Of a DNA stretch of 28,400 nucleotides, positions 1 to 7,446 are shown piece by piece; position 1 is the first letter of the stretch, and every line of letters begins with the position of its first letter. The stretch lies in the IMG/VR virus record IMGVR_UViG_3300030060_005856, positions 1 to 28,400 of that record; one strand, written 5' to 3'. Under the pieces are notes generated by a model. That model did no database searches and had not been told where the DNA came from. It saw only the letters and a program-made list of their open reading frames with translations. A program made the translations under genes and the position numbers. Source of the stretch: a virus.

Positions 1-54
1 GGTGCTTTTGATAATTGGAAACCACAACCTAAATATTATATGGAGGCAGTATGA
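1..54 (+). CDS. 3' end of an upstream gene (partial)
   Basis: An open frame runs from base 1 and ends at a TGA at 52-54, giving the last 17 residues of a protein (GAFDNWKPQPKYYMEAV). Its stop overlaps the ATG of the next gene in an ATGA arrangement, as at many other junctions here, which supports it being a real translated gene end. Too little is visible to name the product. The GGAGG inside this tail (42-46) serves as ribosome binding site for the gene at 51. Confidence 0.6.
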   Translation, partial: GAFDNWKPQPKYYMEAV

Positions 55-1406
55 AACGTTCAGTAGTTATGATTGCACCTTTTAATACCCGTAGTGGTTA
101 TGGTGACCATGCTCGTTCTCTTTTTTATTCTATTATGGATAGAGAAGATTTGGATATCAAATGCCTTGATGTTAAGTGGGGAAACACACCACGAAATCAT
201 CTTAGACCTGAAGTTCCAAGACATAAAAAGTTATTAGATAGTTTTGTAAATCAAGAACAAATACAAGGTCAACCAGATGTTCTTATTGATATTCGAATAC
301 CTAATGAGTTTGCAAATGGTGCTAAGGTTAATATTGGTATAACTGCTGGTGTAGAAACAGATGTTGTGTCTCCTGAATTTTTAGAGGGTATAAACCGAAT
401 GAACTTTAACATAGTTCCATCTAAATTTACAGCAGATACTTTTAATCGTTGTACATATGATAAGATGCAAGACCTACCTAATGGCCAAAAACAAAAAGCT
501 GGTGAGATAAAGAATGAAAAACCTATAGCTGTGTTGTTTGAAGGAGTTGACACAGACATATATTCCCCTAAACAAAAACATGAATTAGAAAAAGATGTAT
601 ATGATAAATTAAATGAACTTATTAAAGAAGATTTTGCCTATCTTCATGTAGGACAATGGGGTAAAGGTGGTTTCGGTGAAGATAGAAAAAATATAGGAGT
701 TTTAATAAAATCATTTTTGAAAGCATTTGCTAATATATCTAATCCACCAGCACTCGTTCTTAAAACTAATGGTGCCAATTTTAGTCTTCTTGATAGAGAA
801 GAGACTAAAAAGAAAATACAACAAGTAAAAGATATGTTTACAGGAGTAGACCTACCCAATATTTATTTAATACACGGTGACTTTACCATTGAAGAGATGT
901 CAACACTTTACAACCATCCAAAGATTGGTGCTTTCATTACTTGTACTCATGGTGAGGGGTTTGGTAGACCAATGTTAGAGGCTAGTTGTTGTGATTTACC
1001 TGTAATTGCTACTAAATGGAGTGGTCATCTTGACTTCCTTACCGATTCAGAATCTATGTTGATAGATGGATTTTTAAAAGAAGTTCCAAAGTCTGCTTTA
1101 TGGCCTCCTATAGTAGTTGAACCAAGTAAATGGTTTAATGTTAATGAAGCCGATGTAGTTAGAAAGATAAGAACTTTTCATAAAAAAAGAAAACTAATAC
1201 AAAAGAAAGCTACTCGTTTGGGTAAAAGAAATAGAAGAGAGTTTTCTTTGAAAGCTATGGCTGATAAATTTAATGGTATTATTAATGATGTGTTAAAAGA
1301 AGTACCACAAGCCGTGAGTTTGAACTTACCAAAACTTAAAAAAGTAGGTGGTGACTCACCACAACCAGCAAAAATAAAATTACCTAAACTTAAAAAGGTA
1401 ACTTGA
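51..1406 (+). CDS. GT-B fold glycosyltransferase (GT4-like) with KLKKV-repeat tail
   Basis: This 451-aa protein is a probable retaining GT-B glycosyltransferase that would transfer a sugar from a nucleotide donor. The C-terminal half carries the family signature: G301-E-G-F-G-R-P-M-L-E310 is the EX7E donor-site motif, followed by a 'DLPVIATKWSGH' stretch typical of GT4 enzymes. A 'LHVGQWGKGGFGEDRKNI' segment opens the C-terminal Rossmann half. The start is the ATG at 51, preceded by GGAGG at 42-46. The extreme C-terminus is basic and contains the heptad LPKLKKV twice (residues 426-432 and 444-450), which is not part of the GT fold. The gene overlaps the stop of the upstream gene by 4 bases and its own TGA overlaps the next ATG. 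Its neighbours look like phage core genes, so it may belong to a virion module rather than the sugar island. Acceptor and donor cannot be told. Confidence 0.82.
   Translation: MKRSVVMIAPFNTRSGYGDHARSLFYSIMDREDLDIKCLDVKWGNTPRNHLRPEVPRHKKLLDSFVNQEQIQGQPDVLIDIRIPNEFANGAKVNIGITAGVETDVVSPEFLEGINRMNFNIVPSKFTADTFNRCTYDKMQDLPNGQKQKAGEIKNEKPIAVLFEGVDTDIYSPKQKHELEKDVYDKLNELIKEDFAYLHVGQWGKGGFGEDRKNIGVLIKSFLKAFANISNPPALVLKTNGANFSLLDREETKKKIQQVKDMFTGVDLPNIYLIHGDFTIEEMSTLYNHPKIGAFITCTHGEGFGRPMLEASCCDLPVIATKWSGHLDFLTDSESMLIDGFLKEVPKSALWPPIVVEPSKWFNVNEADVVRKIRTFHKKRKLIQKKATRLGKRNRREFSLKAMADKFNGIINDVLKEVPQAVSLNLPKLKKVGGDSPQPAKIKLPKLKKVT
1326..1400 (+). repeat. Two coding repeats of LPKLKKV at the end of the glycosyltransferase
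   Basis: Bases 1326-1346 and 1380-1400 encode the same heptad LPKLKKV, separated by 11 residues rich in G, S, P and Q. Synonymous differences between the copies (CCA/CCT, AAA/AAG) suggest the peptide rather than the DNA has been conserved. The repeat is lysine-rich and could form a tethering or nucleic-acid-binding tail; this role is inference. Confidence 0.7.
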
Positions 1407-1825
1407 TGTACGATGATTTTGTTTTAAGAGTAAAATGTCCTATATGTTTATCTGATGGTGAAGAAGAAAATATAGAAGACACTCTAATATTACTTGGTGA
1501 TGAAGAACAAAATATGCAGTGTTTGGGTTGTGGTTTTGGTTCTAATAACAATATGAAAACTCATATAAGTGATAATCCATTTCCACAAGAGTTTAAAGAT
1601 ATCTGTAGAAAAATAAAAGATAGGTATTGGGCACCATCTGTTTTCACGACAGAAAATTATCAAGTAGTTCCTTTGGTAGATAAAAAAAAATTGAAGTGGA
1701 GAGTATTTGCCCATCAAGATCCTCAAACAGAAGTAGTAGTTCCAACCTTTGGTGATGCTTTTAAAATGGTAGAAAAAATGGAGAATTTAATTGGCGAGAC
1801 GGTACAACAACAGAAGGATAATTAA
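1406..1825 (+). CDS. Small zinc-ribbon protein, conserved phage-type hypothetical
   Basis: The product is 139 aa. It begins with a probable zinc ribbon: C11-P-I-C14 and C39-L-G-C42, two CxxC knuckles 24 residues apart. The rest has no domain I can name; a 'YWAPSVFTTENYQVVPL' stretch and a C-terminal amphipathic segment follow. I chose ATG 1406, which shares its A with the TGA stop of the glycosyltransferase; an in-frame TTG lies one codon upstream at 1403. I associate this architecture with small proteins of T4-like marine phages, but that is recollection, not a search result. Function unknown; metal binding is the only property the sequence supports. Confidence 0.72.
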   Translation: MYDDFVLRVKCPICLSDGEEENIEDTLILLGDEEQNMQCLGCGFGSNNNMKTHISDNPFPQEFKDICRKIKDRYWAPSVFTTENYQVVPLVDKKKLKWRVFAHQDPQTEVVVPTFGDAFKMVEKMENLIGETVQQQKDN

Positions 1826-2249
1826 ATCCTTTCAAACAGTTCCACCTCGTAGACTACTACCTGGTATGATAGTTACTTTTAACTATGCTGAAACAGGTGT
1901 TATGGATCCTCGTCCTATTTTACTTTTTTTACATCAAAACAACAAGACAAAAAATATTGAAGGTTTAAACTTAAATTATCTTAACCCAACGAAGTTAAAA
2001 AAATTATTCCAAGTAATGGACTTTAAAAAAACTAAATTGGATGAGGTGGAGAATTTAATTAACTTAACGGAAGATTACTTTCGTATTCAAATTTCTAATC
2101 CAAAGAAAAGGTCTGCTATGTCTACTAAAAGGTTTTATAGTGATGTTATATTAGCTGATAAATTTTTCAAAGATGCATATAGAGCCTATAAAATAGGAAA
2201 CTTGACATCATTAAAAGTTACACAAATTAATTTAAAATTTATTACTTGA
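1791..2249 (+). CDS. Conserved marine-myovirus-type protein of unknown function
   Basis: The product is 152 aa, basic at the N-terminus (MARRYNNRR). It contains 'LLPGMIVTFNY', 'DPRPILLFL' and 'GLNLNYLNP'. I recognise this pattern (an entry segment PG-x-x-(I/V)-x-F-x-Y, a P-R-P-I-L strand, then G-(L/I)-N-L-x-Y-L) from proteins common in T4-like marine phages whose role is not settled. The start is TTG 1791, supported by GGAG at 1780-1783 with a 7-base spacer; the next in-frame ATG is far downstream and would cut off the conserved part. It overlaps the zinc-ribbon gene by 35 bases. It is the strongest hint that the window comes from a phage, but the family assignment was not verified. Confidence 0.68.
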   Translation: MARRYNNRRIIKSFQTVPPRRLLPGMIVTFNYAETGVMDPRPILLFLHQNNKTKNIEGLNLNYLNPTKLKKLFQVMDFKKTKLDEVENLINLTEDYFRIQISNPKKRSAMSTKRFYSDVILADKFFKDAYRAYKIGNLTSLKVTQINLKFIT

Positions 2250-2261
2250 TTATATCACCAT

Positions 2262-2278
2262 TTTATATTAAATTATAT
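2262..2278 (+). promoter_or_regulatory. Candidate promoter-like AT motif, copy 1 (diverged)
   Basis: The 31-base gap 2250-2280 contains TTTATATT-AAAT-TATAT, matching the pattern TTTATATT-N4-TATAT found in the gaps before 16695 and 23476. It ends 2 bases before the ATG at 2281, so if it is a promoter the transcript would be nearly leaderless; no Shine-Dalgarno is visible for that gene. In such AT-rich DNA a chance match is possible. Confidence 0.28.
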
Positions 2279-2280
2279 CA

Positions 2281-2916
2281 ATGAAAATTAGTTATTCTAT
2301 ATTGGTTCATAATGAAACCGACACTCTTGAAAAGTTATTAGAATTTTTAGTAAAATTTAAACAACCACAAGACGAGATTGTTGTATTAGACGATTACTCT
2401 ACTGAGGAAAAGACTAAAGCTATTTTGGACTATTATTCTTCAGCAGAGGGTATTGTATTAGACCAACGAAATCTATTACATGACTTTGCTAGTCAAAAAA
2501 ACTATCTTAAGAATATGTGTTCTGGTGATTATAGTTTTAACTTAGATGCGGATGAAATCGTATCTCATTGGTTTATGAAAGATATACACGATATACTTGA
2601 AGGTAACGAGGTTGATTTGATTTATGTTCCAAGAATAAATACTGTAGAGGGAATAACGGAAGAACATTGTAGAATGTATGGGTATCAAGTAAATGAAAGG
2701 GGATGGATAAACTATCCTGATTGGCAAGGTCGTATCTTTCGTAATCGACCAAATATTCGTTGGGAAAAACCTGTACATGAACAAATAGTGGGTTTTCAGA
2801 CTTATGCTCACTTACCAGTAGAACAAAAGTATTCTATCATTCATCCCAAAACAATAGAAAGACAAGTAGAACAGAATAAGTTTTATAATGAAGAAATAAG
2901 TGGAAATATAAAATGA
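2281..2916 (+). CDS. GT2 (GT-A fold) glycosyltransferase, WaaE-like
   Basis: The product is 211 aa. The N-terminus MKISYSILVHNE is a classic GT2 opening for the nucleotide-binding strand, followed by 'DEIVVLDDYST' and a D-A-D-E motif in 'SFNLDADEIV' that fits the metal-binding DxD. 'DFASQKNYLKN' before it resembles WaaE-type LPS-core glucosyltransferases ('FAaqRNyal'), and 'HEQIVG' later fits the catalytic region of that group. It is likely an inverting cytoplasmic enzyme adding a hexose to a surface glycan. The start ATG lies right after an AT-rich gap and lacks a clear Shine-Dalgarno. The stop overlaps the next gene in ATGA. WaaE-like is a resemblance by eye only. Confidence 0.8.
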   Translation: MKISYSILVHNETDTLEKLLEFLVKFKQPQDEIVVLDDYSTEEKTKAILDYYSSAEGIVLDQRNLLHDFASQKNYLKNMCSGDYSFNLDADEIVSHWFMKDIHDILEGNEVDLIYVPRINTVEGITEEHCRMYGYQVNERGWINYPDWQGRIFRNRPNIRWEKPVHEQIVGFQTYAHLPVEQKYSIIHPKTIERQVEQNKFYNEEISGNIK

Positions 2917-3107
2917 AGCATAAAAATAAACATGGTATTGAACTTTCTTATGAAGGACACAGAAATGATACGAGTGTTCAATTAGTGAAAGAAGTATTGA
3001 GGAAAGCAATAAAAATTGGTGATAAAAAGATTTACAGTAAATATCCAAGACAAGGTTGGGTTGAGGTAAAAGAATTTATAAATGAGAATTTTTCTTTAGA
3101 TGATTAA
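2913..3107 (+). CDS. Small basic hypothetical protein, 64 aa
   Basis: This short frame starts with an ATGA overlap on the preceding glycosyltransferase and ends 8 bases inside the next gene, so it fits the overlapping operon pattern and is likely translated. It is lysine-rich, with 'SVQLVKEVLRKAIKIGDKKIYSKYPRQGWVEVKEFINENF'-type alternation of helix and strand, no cysteines and no membrane segment. I do not recognise a family. It could alternatively be a remnant of a larger gene. Confidence 0.5.
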   Translation: MKHKNKHGIELSYEGHRNDTSVQLVKEVLRKAIKIGDKKIYSKYPRQGWVEVKEFINENFSLDD

Positions 3108-4125
3108 AATAAAAATACAAAATCCTACGGTTTATAGAAACGAACCTACCTTTAGACCATTTTTTTTTATTCAAAATATGTTGAGGGACTATAGTATTGA
3201 ATTCACTAATTCTAATGATTTTGATTATCTATTTATTGGAATGCATGATTTTATTGATAAGAAAAAAACATTACAAGATAGTATTGACTATGGACTTGAA
3301 AATTTATCAAAAGTAACTGGTGATTACTTTTTATTTGAGGGTTCGGATTCCACATCACTAATGGGTGGTTATGAAGTTTTTGAAAAAAGTGATGCTATTT
3401 ACTTGTTTAAAAACCAAATGTTGCCATCGCAAAATGCTTATAAAGTTCCTTATGCTCACAATAAATGGTTTTGGGGTAGTGGTAGTGATTTAGATTTATC
3501 ATATGATATTCCCGATGACTTGTGGAATAGAATAAAATTTACAGGTTGGAATGTAGGACAACTTGTACAAAATTATAGAAATTTTCAACCAATAAAACAA
3601 AATAAAACTATCGATGTATGTGCTATTTTTCAAGGTAAGCATAATTACAATGAAGACCATAAAAGTAGAAATGATCATCTTTACACATCTCATAGAAATG
3701 GTTTATGGGATATATTAGAACCTTTAAAATCAAAATATAATATGATTTATGATAGGTTACCATTTGAGGAATATATTAAAAATTTAATGAATTCTAAAAT
3801 ATCTTTTTCACCATTTGGTATGGGTGAAATCTGTTTTAGAGATTTTGAATGTATGCAGTATGGGACTATAATGATAAAACCTAATCATGATTTAGTTAAA
3901 ACTATACCAGATATATATGAAGCCGGTCAAACATATATTGATGTAAAATACGATTGGTCTGATTTAGAAGAAAAAATTGATTACATTTTATCAAATTTCG
4001 ATGAACTGAATATTGAGATAAATGAAAATATTAGAAAGAAATTTATAGATGGATATGACTATGATAAACTATGTTTACATTGGTATAACATATTTAAAAA
4101 TTTAAATACTGTTGAGGTGGTATAG
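3100..4125 (+). CDS. Glycosyltransferase, CgeB/exostosin-like GT-B
   Basis: The 341-aa protein looks like a GT-B enzyme of the loosely defined CgeB-like or exostosin-like group. The main clue is the C-terminal donor region 'KISFSPFGMGEICFRDFECMQYG' (split here across residues of about 230-250), where a small-residue stretch is followed by F-R-x-F-E and 'G-T-I-M-I-K-P', the usual way these enzymes bind the nucleotide sugar. The N-terminal half has no recognisable motif. The ATG at 3100 overlaps the preceding small gene by 8 bases; the stop TAG overlaps the next GTG by 1 base. Substrate unknown. Confidence 0.66.
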   Translation: MIKIKIQNPTVYRNEPTFRPFFFIQNMLRDYSIEFTNSNDFDYLFIGMHDFIDKKKTLQDSIDYGLENLSKVTGDYFLFEGSDSTSLMGGYEVFEKSDAIYLFKNQMLPSQNAYKVPYAHNKWFWGSGSDLDLSYDIPDDLWNRIKFTGWNVGQLVQNYRNFQPIKQNKTIDVCAIFQGKHNYNEDHKSRNDHLYTSHRNGLWDILEPLKSKYNMIYDRLPFEEYIKNLMNSKISFSPFGMGEICFRDFECMQYGTIMIKPNHDLVKTIPDIYEAGQTYIDVKYDWSDLEEKIDYILSNFDELNIEINENIRKKFIDGYDYDKLCLHWYNIFKNLNTVEVV

Positions 4126-5054
4126 TGAAAATACTAGTTACAGGTGGACTTGGATTTATCGGCTCTCATATTGTGAATAGATTTATAGATATAAAATATG
4201 ATGTTATAATATTAGACAATCGTGGTCACACATCTTGTCTGAGCAGAGTAAATACTAAAAAATATAATCCTAAAATTATAGTTGGTAATATTCAAGATGA
4301 GAGTGTTTACGAAGTCCTTGATTCTGATTTTGATTTAGTAATTAACTCCGCGGCTGAAACTCATGTCGATGAGTCATTTGAAAGACCAACAGATTTTATT
4401 GATACTAATATTTTGGGAATACATCATCTTAGTAAATTTTGTATTAAGACAAAAACACCTTTATTACATTTAAGCACAGATGAAGTAATCGGAAACGGAG
4501 AGCCTTTATATGAGAATTCTATGACACTACCTACAAATCCATATTCAGCTACTAAAGCTAGTGGTGAATCTATTTTACATGCTTATGGTTATTGTTATGG
4601 GTTAGATTGGAAAGTTGTTAGACTAAATAATACATACGGAACAATGCAATTTCCTGATAAATTAATACCTTATTTTATTAGTAAGTTACAAGATAATAAA
4701 AAATTACCAATACATGGTTCTGGTAAACAAGTTAGATTTTTTTTAAACATAGATGATTTTGTAGATGCTGTTGAAGTAGTTATGGATAAAGGTGTAAATA
4801 AAAACATTTACAATGTATCTACGGATGAATCCTATACTGTGTTGGAAGTTACAAAAATGATTTGTGATGATATGGGAGAGGATTTTAATGATTGTGTAGA
4901 GTATGTAGATGATAGATTATTTCAAGATCCAATTTACCTATCAAATAGTGATAAATTAAGGTCTTTGGGTTGGTTACCGACAAGAACTTTGAAACAAACT
5001 TTACCAAAATTAATAGATTGGTATACATCTAAGGATAATTTTTTCAATGAATAA
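4125..5054 (+). CDS. NAD-dependent epimerase/dehydratase, RmlB-like (NDP-hexose 4,6-dehydratase)
   Basis: This is an extended SDR of 309 aa. The Rossmann motif G7-G-x-G10-x-x-G13 opens the protein. S117-T-D119-E120 is the T-D-E signature of 4,6-dehydratases (the Asp-Glu pair performs water elimination), and Y140-S-A-T-K144 is the YxxxK pair. 'AAETHVDESFERP' and 'GSGKQVRFFLNIDD' are also typical of RmlB-type enzymes. A likely reaction is NDP-glucose to NDP-4-keto-6-deoxyglucose. It is shorter than typical RmlB (about 340-360 aa). The start is GTG 4125, with GAGGTGG at 4114-4120. Its last codon and stop lie inside a copied fragment of the HAD gene (see 5047-5097), indicating that the HAD gene once followed directly. 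Confidence 0.82.
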   Translation: MKILVTGGLGFIGSHIVNRFIDIKYDVIILDNRGHTSCLSRVNTKKYNPKIIVGNIQDESVYEVLDSDFDLVINSAAETHVDESFERPTDFIDTNILGIHHLSKFCIKTKTPLLHLSTDEVIGNGEPLYENSMTLPTNPYSATKASGESILHAYGYCYGLDWKVVRLNNTYGTMQFPDKLIPYFISKLQDNKKLPIHGSGKQVRFFLNIDDFVDAVEVVMDKGVNKNIYNVSTDESYTVLEVTKMICDDMGEDFNDCVEYVDDRLFQDPIYLSNSDKLRSLGWLPTRTLKQTLPKLIDWYTSKDNFFNE

Positions 5055-5097
5055 TAAACCAAAAACAACATTTTTTGATATAGGCAAAATGTTTTAA
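5047..5097 (+). pseudogene. Truncated copy of the 5' end of the HAD phosphatase gene
   Basis: Bases 5047-5083 match 7075-7111 at 34 of 37 positions. The copy would encode MNNKPKTTFFDIGKMF and then stop at 5095-5097; the intact gene reads MNNKPKTIFCDIDGTL, so the catalytic second Asp (D13) and everything after are gone. In both copies the upstream gene's TAA stop falls at the same offset (+5) in the repeat. The fragment fills most of the gap 5055-5111; the rest holds only a weak ribosome site for the radical SAM gene (AGAAGAAA, 5097-5104). Confidence 0.82.
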
Positions 5098-5111
5098 GAA
5101 GAAACTATAGT

Positions 5112-6218
5112 ATGCCAAGAACAGAAAATAAAAAAGATATAACTAGAGTTTATGAAAGTAAAAATCTACATGATGTAATAAAAAAATATGTAGACTCTGA
5201 TGCCTATGATGACTATAGAGAGTTATGGCAAAGGTCATATGAGTTAGGACCTGTTCCAGACTTTCCAATTCAATTAGACTTTGAGTTAAATTATTCTTGT
5301 AATTTTAGGTGTCCAATGTGTACTTGGAGTGAAGAAGTTACTGGTAAATATGGCAAAGAAACTTGGTTTGATTTTGAAGTTTATAAGGAAGTTATAGATG
5401 AAGGTGTTAAAAAAGGACTAAAGTGTATTAGACTAAATTATATAAATGAACCATTAATTAGAAAAGATTTAATTAAGTTTATAACTTATGCTAGAGATGC
5501 TGGTATTCTTGATATATATATGAGCACTAATGGTTCATTATTAACTGAAAAAATATCAAAAGAAATTATCACTTCGGGTTTGACACGACTACAAATATCC
5601 CTAGATGCTGCTACTAAAGAAATTTTTGATATAATTAGAGTTGGTGGTAATTTTGACAAGGTAATATCTAATGTTAATAGATTTATGAAAATTAGAAGTG
5701 AAATGAAATCCGAATTACCAACTGTTAGAGTTAATTTTGTCCAAACAGATACAAATGAACATGAGATGGAAGATTTTATTGAGTATTGGAAAGATAAAGT
5801 TGATGCTGTTGCGATACAAGATTTGGTAAATATTGTGAAACCAACAGAAGGTGTTAAGGTTGCGGGAATAAAGGAATTTAAGTGTCCACAGCCATTTAAT
5901 CATATGGCAATAAGATACAATGGTGATATATTACCTTGTTGTACTTTTTTCGGTGCGGAATTATCTGTAGCTAAACTGAAAAGTAACACAAAACCGGATG
6001 TAAAATATTCTACAACTGAAAATATTGGTGAGAGACAATCACCATTGGAATCAAGTAAGGATAAGAGTAAGTTAGTTATGAGAACTATAGAAGAGACTTG
6101 GAAAAGTCCAGAACTTAAATTTTTAAGAGATATACATAGAAAAGGCGAATATTGGAAACATCCTGTTTGTAATAAATGTGTATCTTCACTTTCACATCAC
6201 GATGAAACACAAGGGTAA
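5112..6218 (+). CDS. Radical SAM/SPASM enzyme
   Basis: The product is 368 aa. C63-N-F-R-C67-P-M-C70 is the CX3CX2C motif that binds the 4Fe-4S cluster for reductive cleavage of S-adenosylmethionine. 'LNYINEPLI' and 'ISLDAATKE' are further core strands of the TIM barrel. The C-terminal region has C258, C276-C277 ('LPCCTFFG') and C353-N-K-C356, the pattern of a SPASM-type auxiliary cluster region. Related enzymes modify peptides, sugars or nucleosides by radical chemistry; in a sugar island, an epimerisation, dehydration or oxidation of a sugar or its linker is the simplest guess, but the substrate is not visible. It is one of two genes inserted between the epimerase and the HAD gene, flanked by the direct repeat at 5047 and 7075. 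Confidence 0.85.
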   Translation: MPRTENKKDITRVYESKNLHDVIKKYVDSDAYDDYRELWQRSYELGPVPDFPIQLDFELNYSCNFRCPMCTWSEEVTGKYGKETWFDFEVYKEVIDEGVKKGLKCIRLNYINEPLIRKDLIKFITYARDAGILDIYMSTNGSLLTEKISKEIITSGLTRLQISLDAATKEIFDIIRVGGNFDKVISNVNRFMKIRSEMKSELPTVRVNFVQTDTNEHEMEDFIEYWKDKVDAVAIQDLVNIVKPTEGVKVAGIKEFKCPQPFNHMAIRYNGDILPCCTFFGAELSVAKLKSNTKPDVKYSTTENIGERQSPLESSKDKSKLVMRTIEETWKSPELKFLRDIHRKGEYWKHPVCNKCVSSLSHHDETQG

Positions 6219-6221
6219 AAT

Positions 6222-7082
6222 ATGAGAATAGCTTATACAATAAATGGTTTAGTTGGGGGATTTGGTACAGAAAAAAATGTAGATTCTGCTGCTAAGGATG
6301 ATTATAAATACTTATCAGGATTAGCGTTAAGATACACTTCTAAATTTTTAAGGAAATATGTAGTAGATGAAAATGATGTAGATATTTTTATTTTTAGTTG
6401 GGAAACAGATAAAGAGAATGAATTCAAAAAAGAATTAAACCCCAAAAAGATGAAATTAATACCACAAATTGACTTTGAATGTCCGGAACACTTGAAATAT
6501 GGAAATACCAGAAGAGTATTTGCATATCAAAGTAGGTGGTATGGATTTAAAGAGGTGATGAAACTTAAAAGTGAATATGAAAAAGAGAATAATTTTAAAT
6601 ATGATTTAGTTGTTAATGCTAGATTTGACTTGTGTTTTAATAAACCATTTGATTTTAGTAAATTGGTAAAAATGAATGAATTGGAATGGTTGTATCAATA
6701 CAGTAAATTTCATATTCCAATTTTTCCTGATGAACCTACTTATGGATGGCCTGATGGGGGAAAACATACTTCTATTGAAATATTAGATCACATTTTCGCA
6801 TCTAGTTCTGAAAATATGGATAATTTTACAACTTTATTTGATAAAATAGATGAATATACTTTACCAGGTCAATGCCCACAATGGAATACGATATCAAATC
6901 ATTTTTTAATGGTGTGGCATTTAAGAAAGTTAGGACTATTATCAACAGATATAGTTAAAAAATCATTTAGTACATATACTCCAGCTATGGTTGATAATCA
7001 AGAAGGAAAAACTGATTATGACATAATAAGATATAGAAATTTATCTGAAGAGGATATTTTAAAGGAATTAGAAAGTGAATAA
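6222..7082 (+). CDS. Putative glycosyltransferase of uncharacterised GT-A-like family
   Basis: The protein is 286 aa. No textbook motif is complete, but 'YAYQSRWYGFKEVMKLKSEYE'-like text (mid-protein) followed by 'YDLVVNARFDLCF' is a pattern I associate with uncharacterised capsule or LPS glycosyltransferases, where R-F-D-x may replace the DxD metal site. 'FPDEPTYGWPDGG' and 'DHIFASSSENMDNF' follow the same group. The ATG at 6222 is 3 bases after the radical SAM stop. The last codon GAA and stop TAA are supplied by the repeat that begins the HAD gene at 7075. A glycosyltransferase role is moderately supported; the substrate is unknown. Confidence 0.55.
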   Translation: MRIAYTINGLVGGFGTEKNVDSAAKDDYKYLSGLALRYTSKFLRKYVVDENDVDIFIFSWETDKENEFKKELNPKKMKLIPQIDFECPEHLKYGNTRRVFAYQSRWYGFKEVMKLKSEYEKENNFKYDLVVNARFDLCFNKPFDFSKLVKMNELEWLYQYSKFHIPIFPDEPTYGWPDGGKHTSIEILDHIFASSSENMDNFTTLFDKIDEYTLPGQCPQWNTISNHFLMVWHLRKLGLLSTDIVKKSFSTYTPAMVDNQEGKTDYDIIRYRNLSEEDILKELESE

Positions 7083-7446
7083 TAAACCAAAAACAATATT
7101 TTGTGATATAGACGGAACTTTATGTCATTATCCATATTCATCAGAAATGGGTGATTACGATTTCGATAAAAAAGTCATGCGACCATTACCTGAAACCTTA
7201 AAAAAATTATGGGATTGGGATAAGGCTGGTCATATGATTATATTGACCACTGGTAGAAAAGAAGGTATGAGAGAAACAACAGAAAGACAACTAAGAGAAG
7301 CTGGTATAATTTACGATAGACTAATCATGGGAATCGGTGGTGGCACAAGAGTTTTAATTAATGATTTAAAGCCACATAGAAATGGTGATACTGCAATTGC
7401 AATAAATTTGAAACGAGATACAGGAGTTAAAGATGTCGAAATATAG
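7075..7446 (+). CDS. Small HAD-family phosphatase
   Basis: The product is 123 aa from GTG 7075. D11-I-D13-G-T-L is HAD motif I, with nucleophile D11 and acid/base D13. T58-T59-G-R61 is motif II, and 'LINDLKPHR' near residue 100 carries the acidic motif IV region. The protein has essentially no cap domain, as in small sugar-phosphate or polysaccharide-associated HAD phosphatases. It likely dephosphorylates a sugar phosphate for the adjacent nucleotidyltransferase-kinase and isomerase. It overlaps the previous gene by 8 bases and the cupin gene by 14. A truncated copy of its 5' end lies at 5047-5097. Confidence 0.8.
   Translation: MNNKPKTIFCDIDGTLCHYPYSSEMGDYDFDKKVMRPLPETLKKLWDWDKAGHMIILTTGRKEGMRETTERQLREAGIIYDRLIMGIGGGTRVLINDLKPHRNGDTAIAINLKRDTGVKDVEI

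Larger units (their letters stand above)
5047..7111 (+). repeat. Direct repeat pair (37 bp) bracketing radical SAM and glycosyltransferase genes
   Basis: The left copy is 5047-5083 and the right copy 7075-7111, same orientation, 34 of 37 bases identical. They enclose the genes at 5112-6218 and 6222-7082. The right copy is the start of the intact HAD gene. It has the same logic as the pair at 12416/13236. Confidence 0.8.

Noticed and set aside
269-859. Minus-strand frames of 71-96 codons opposite the first glycosyltransferase
   Set aside because: They lie wholly inside a convincing + strand gene, have no recognisable motif and no ribosome site; they are shadows of its codon use.
6303-6310. 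TATAAATA, the T4 late-promoter core
   Set aside because: It lies inside the gene at 6222 with no gene start near; in AT-rich DNA chance matches are expected. A similar match near 12577 is also inside a gene.
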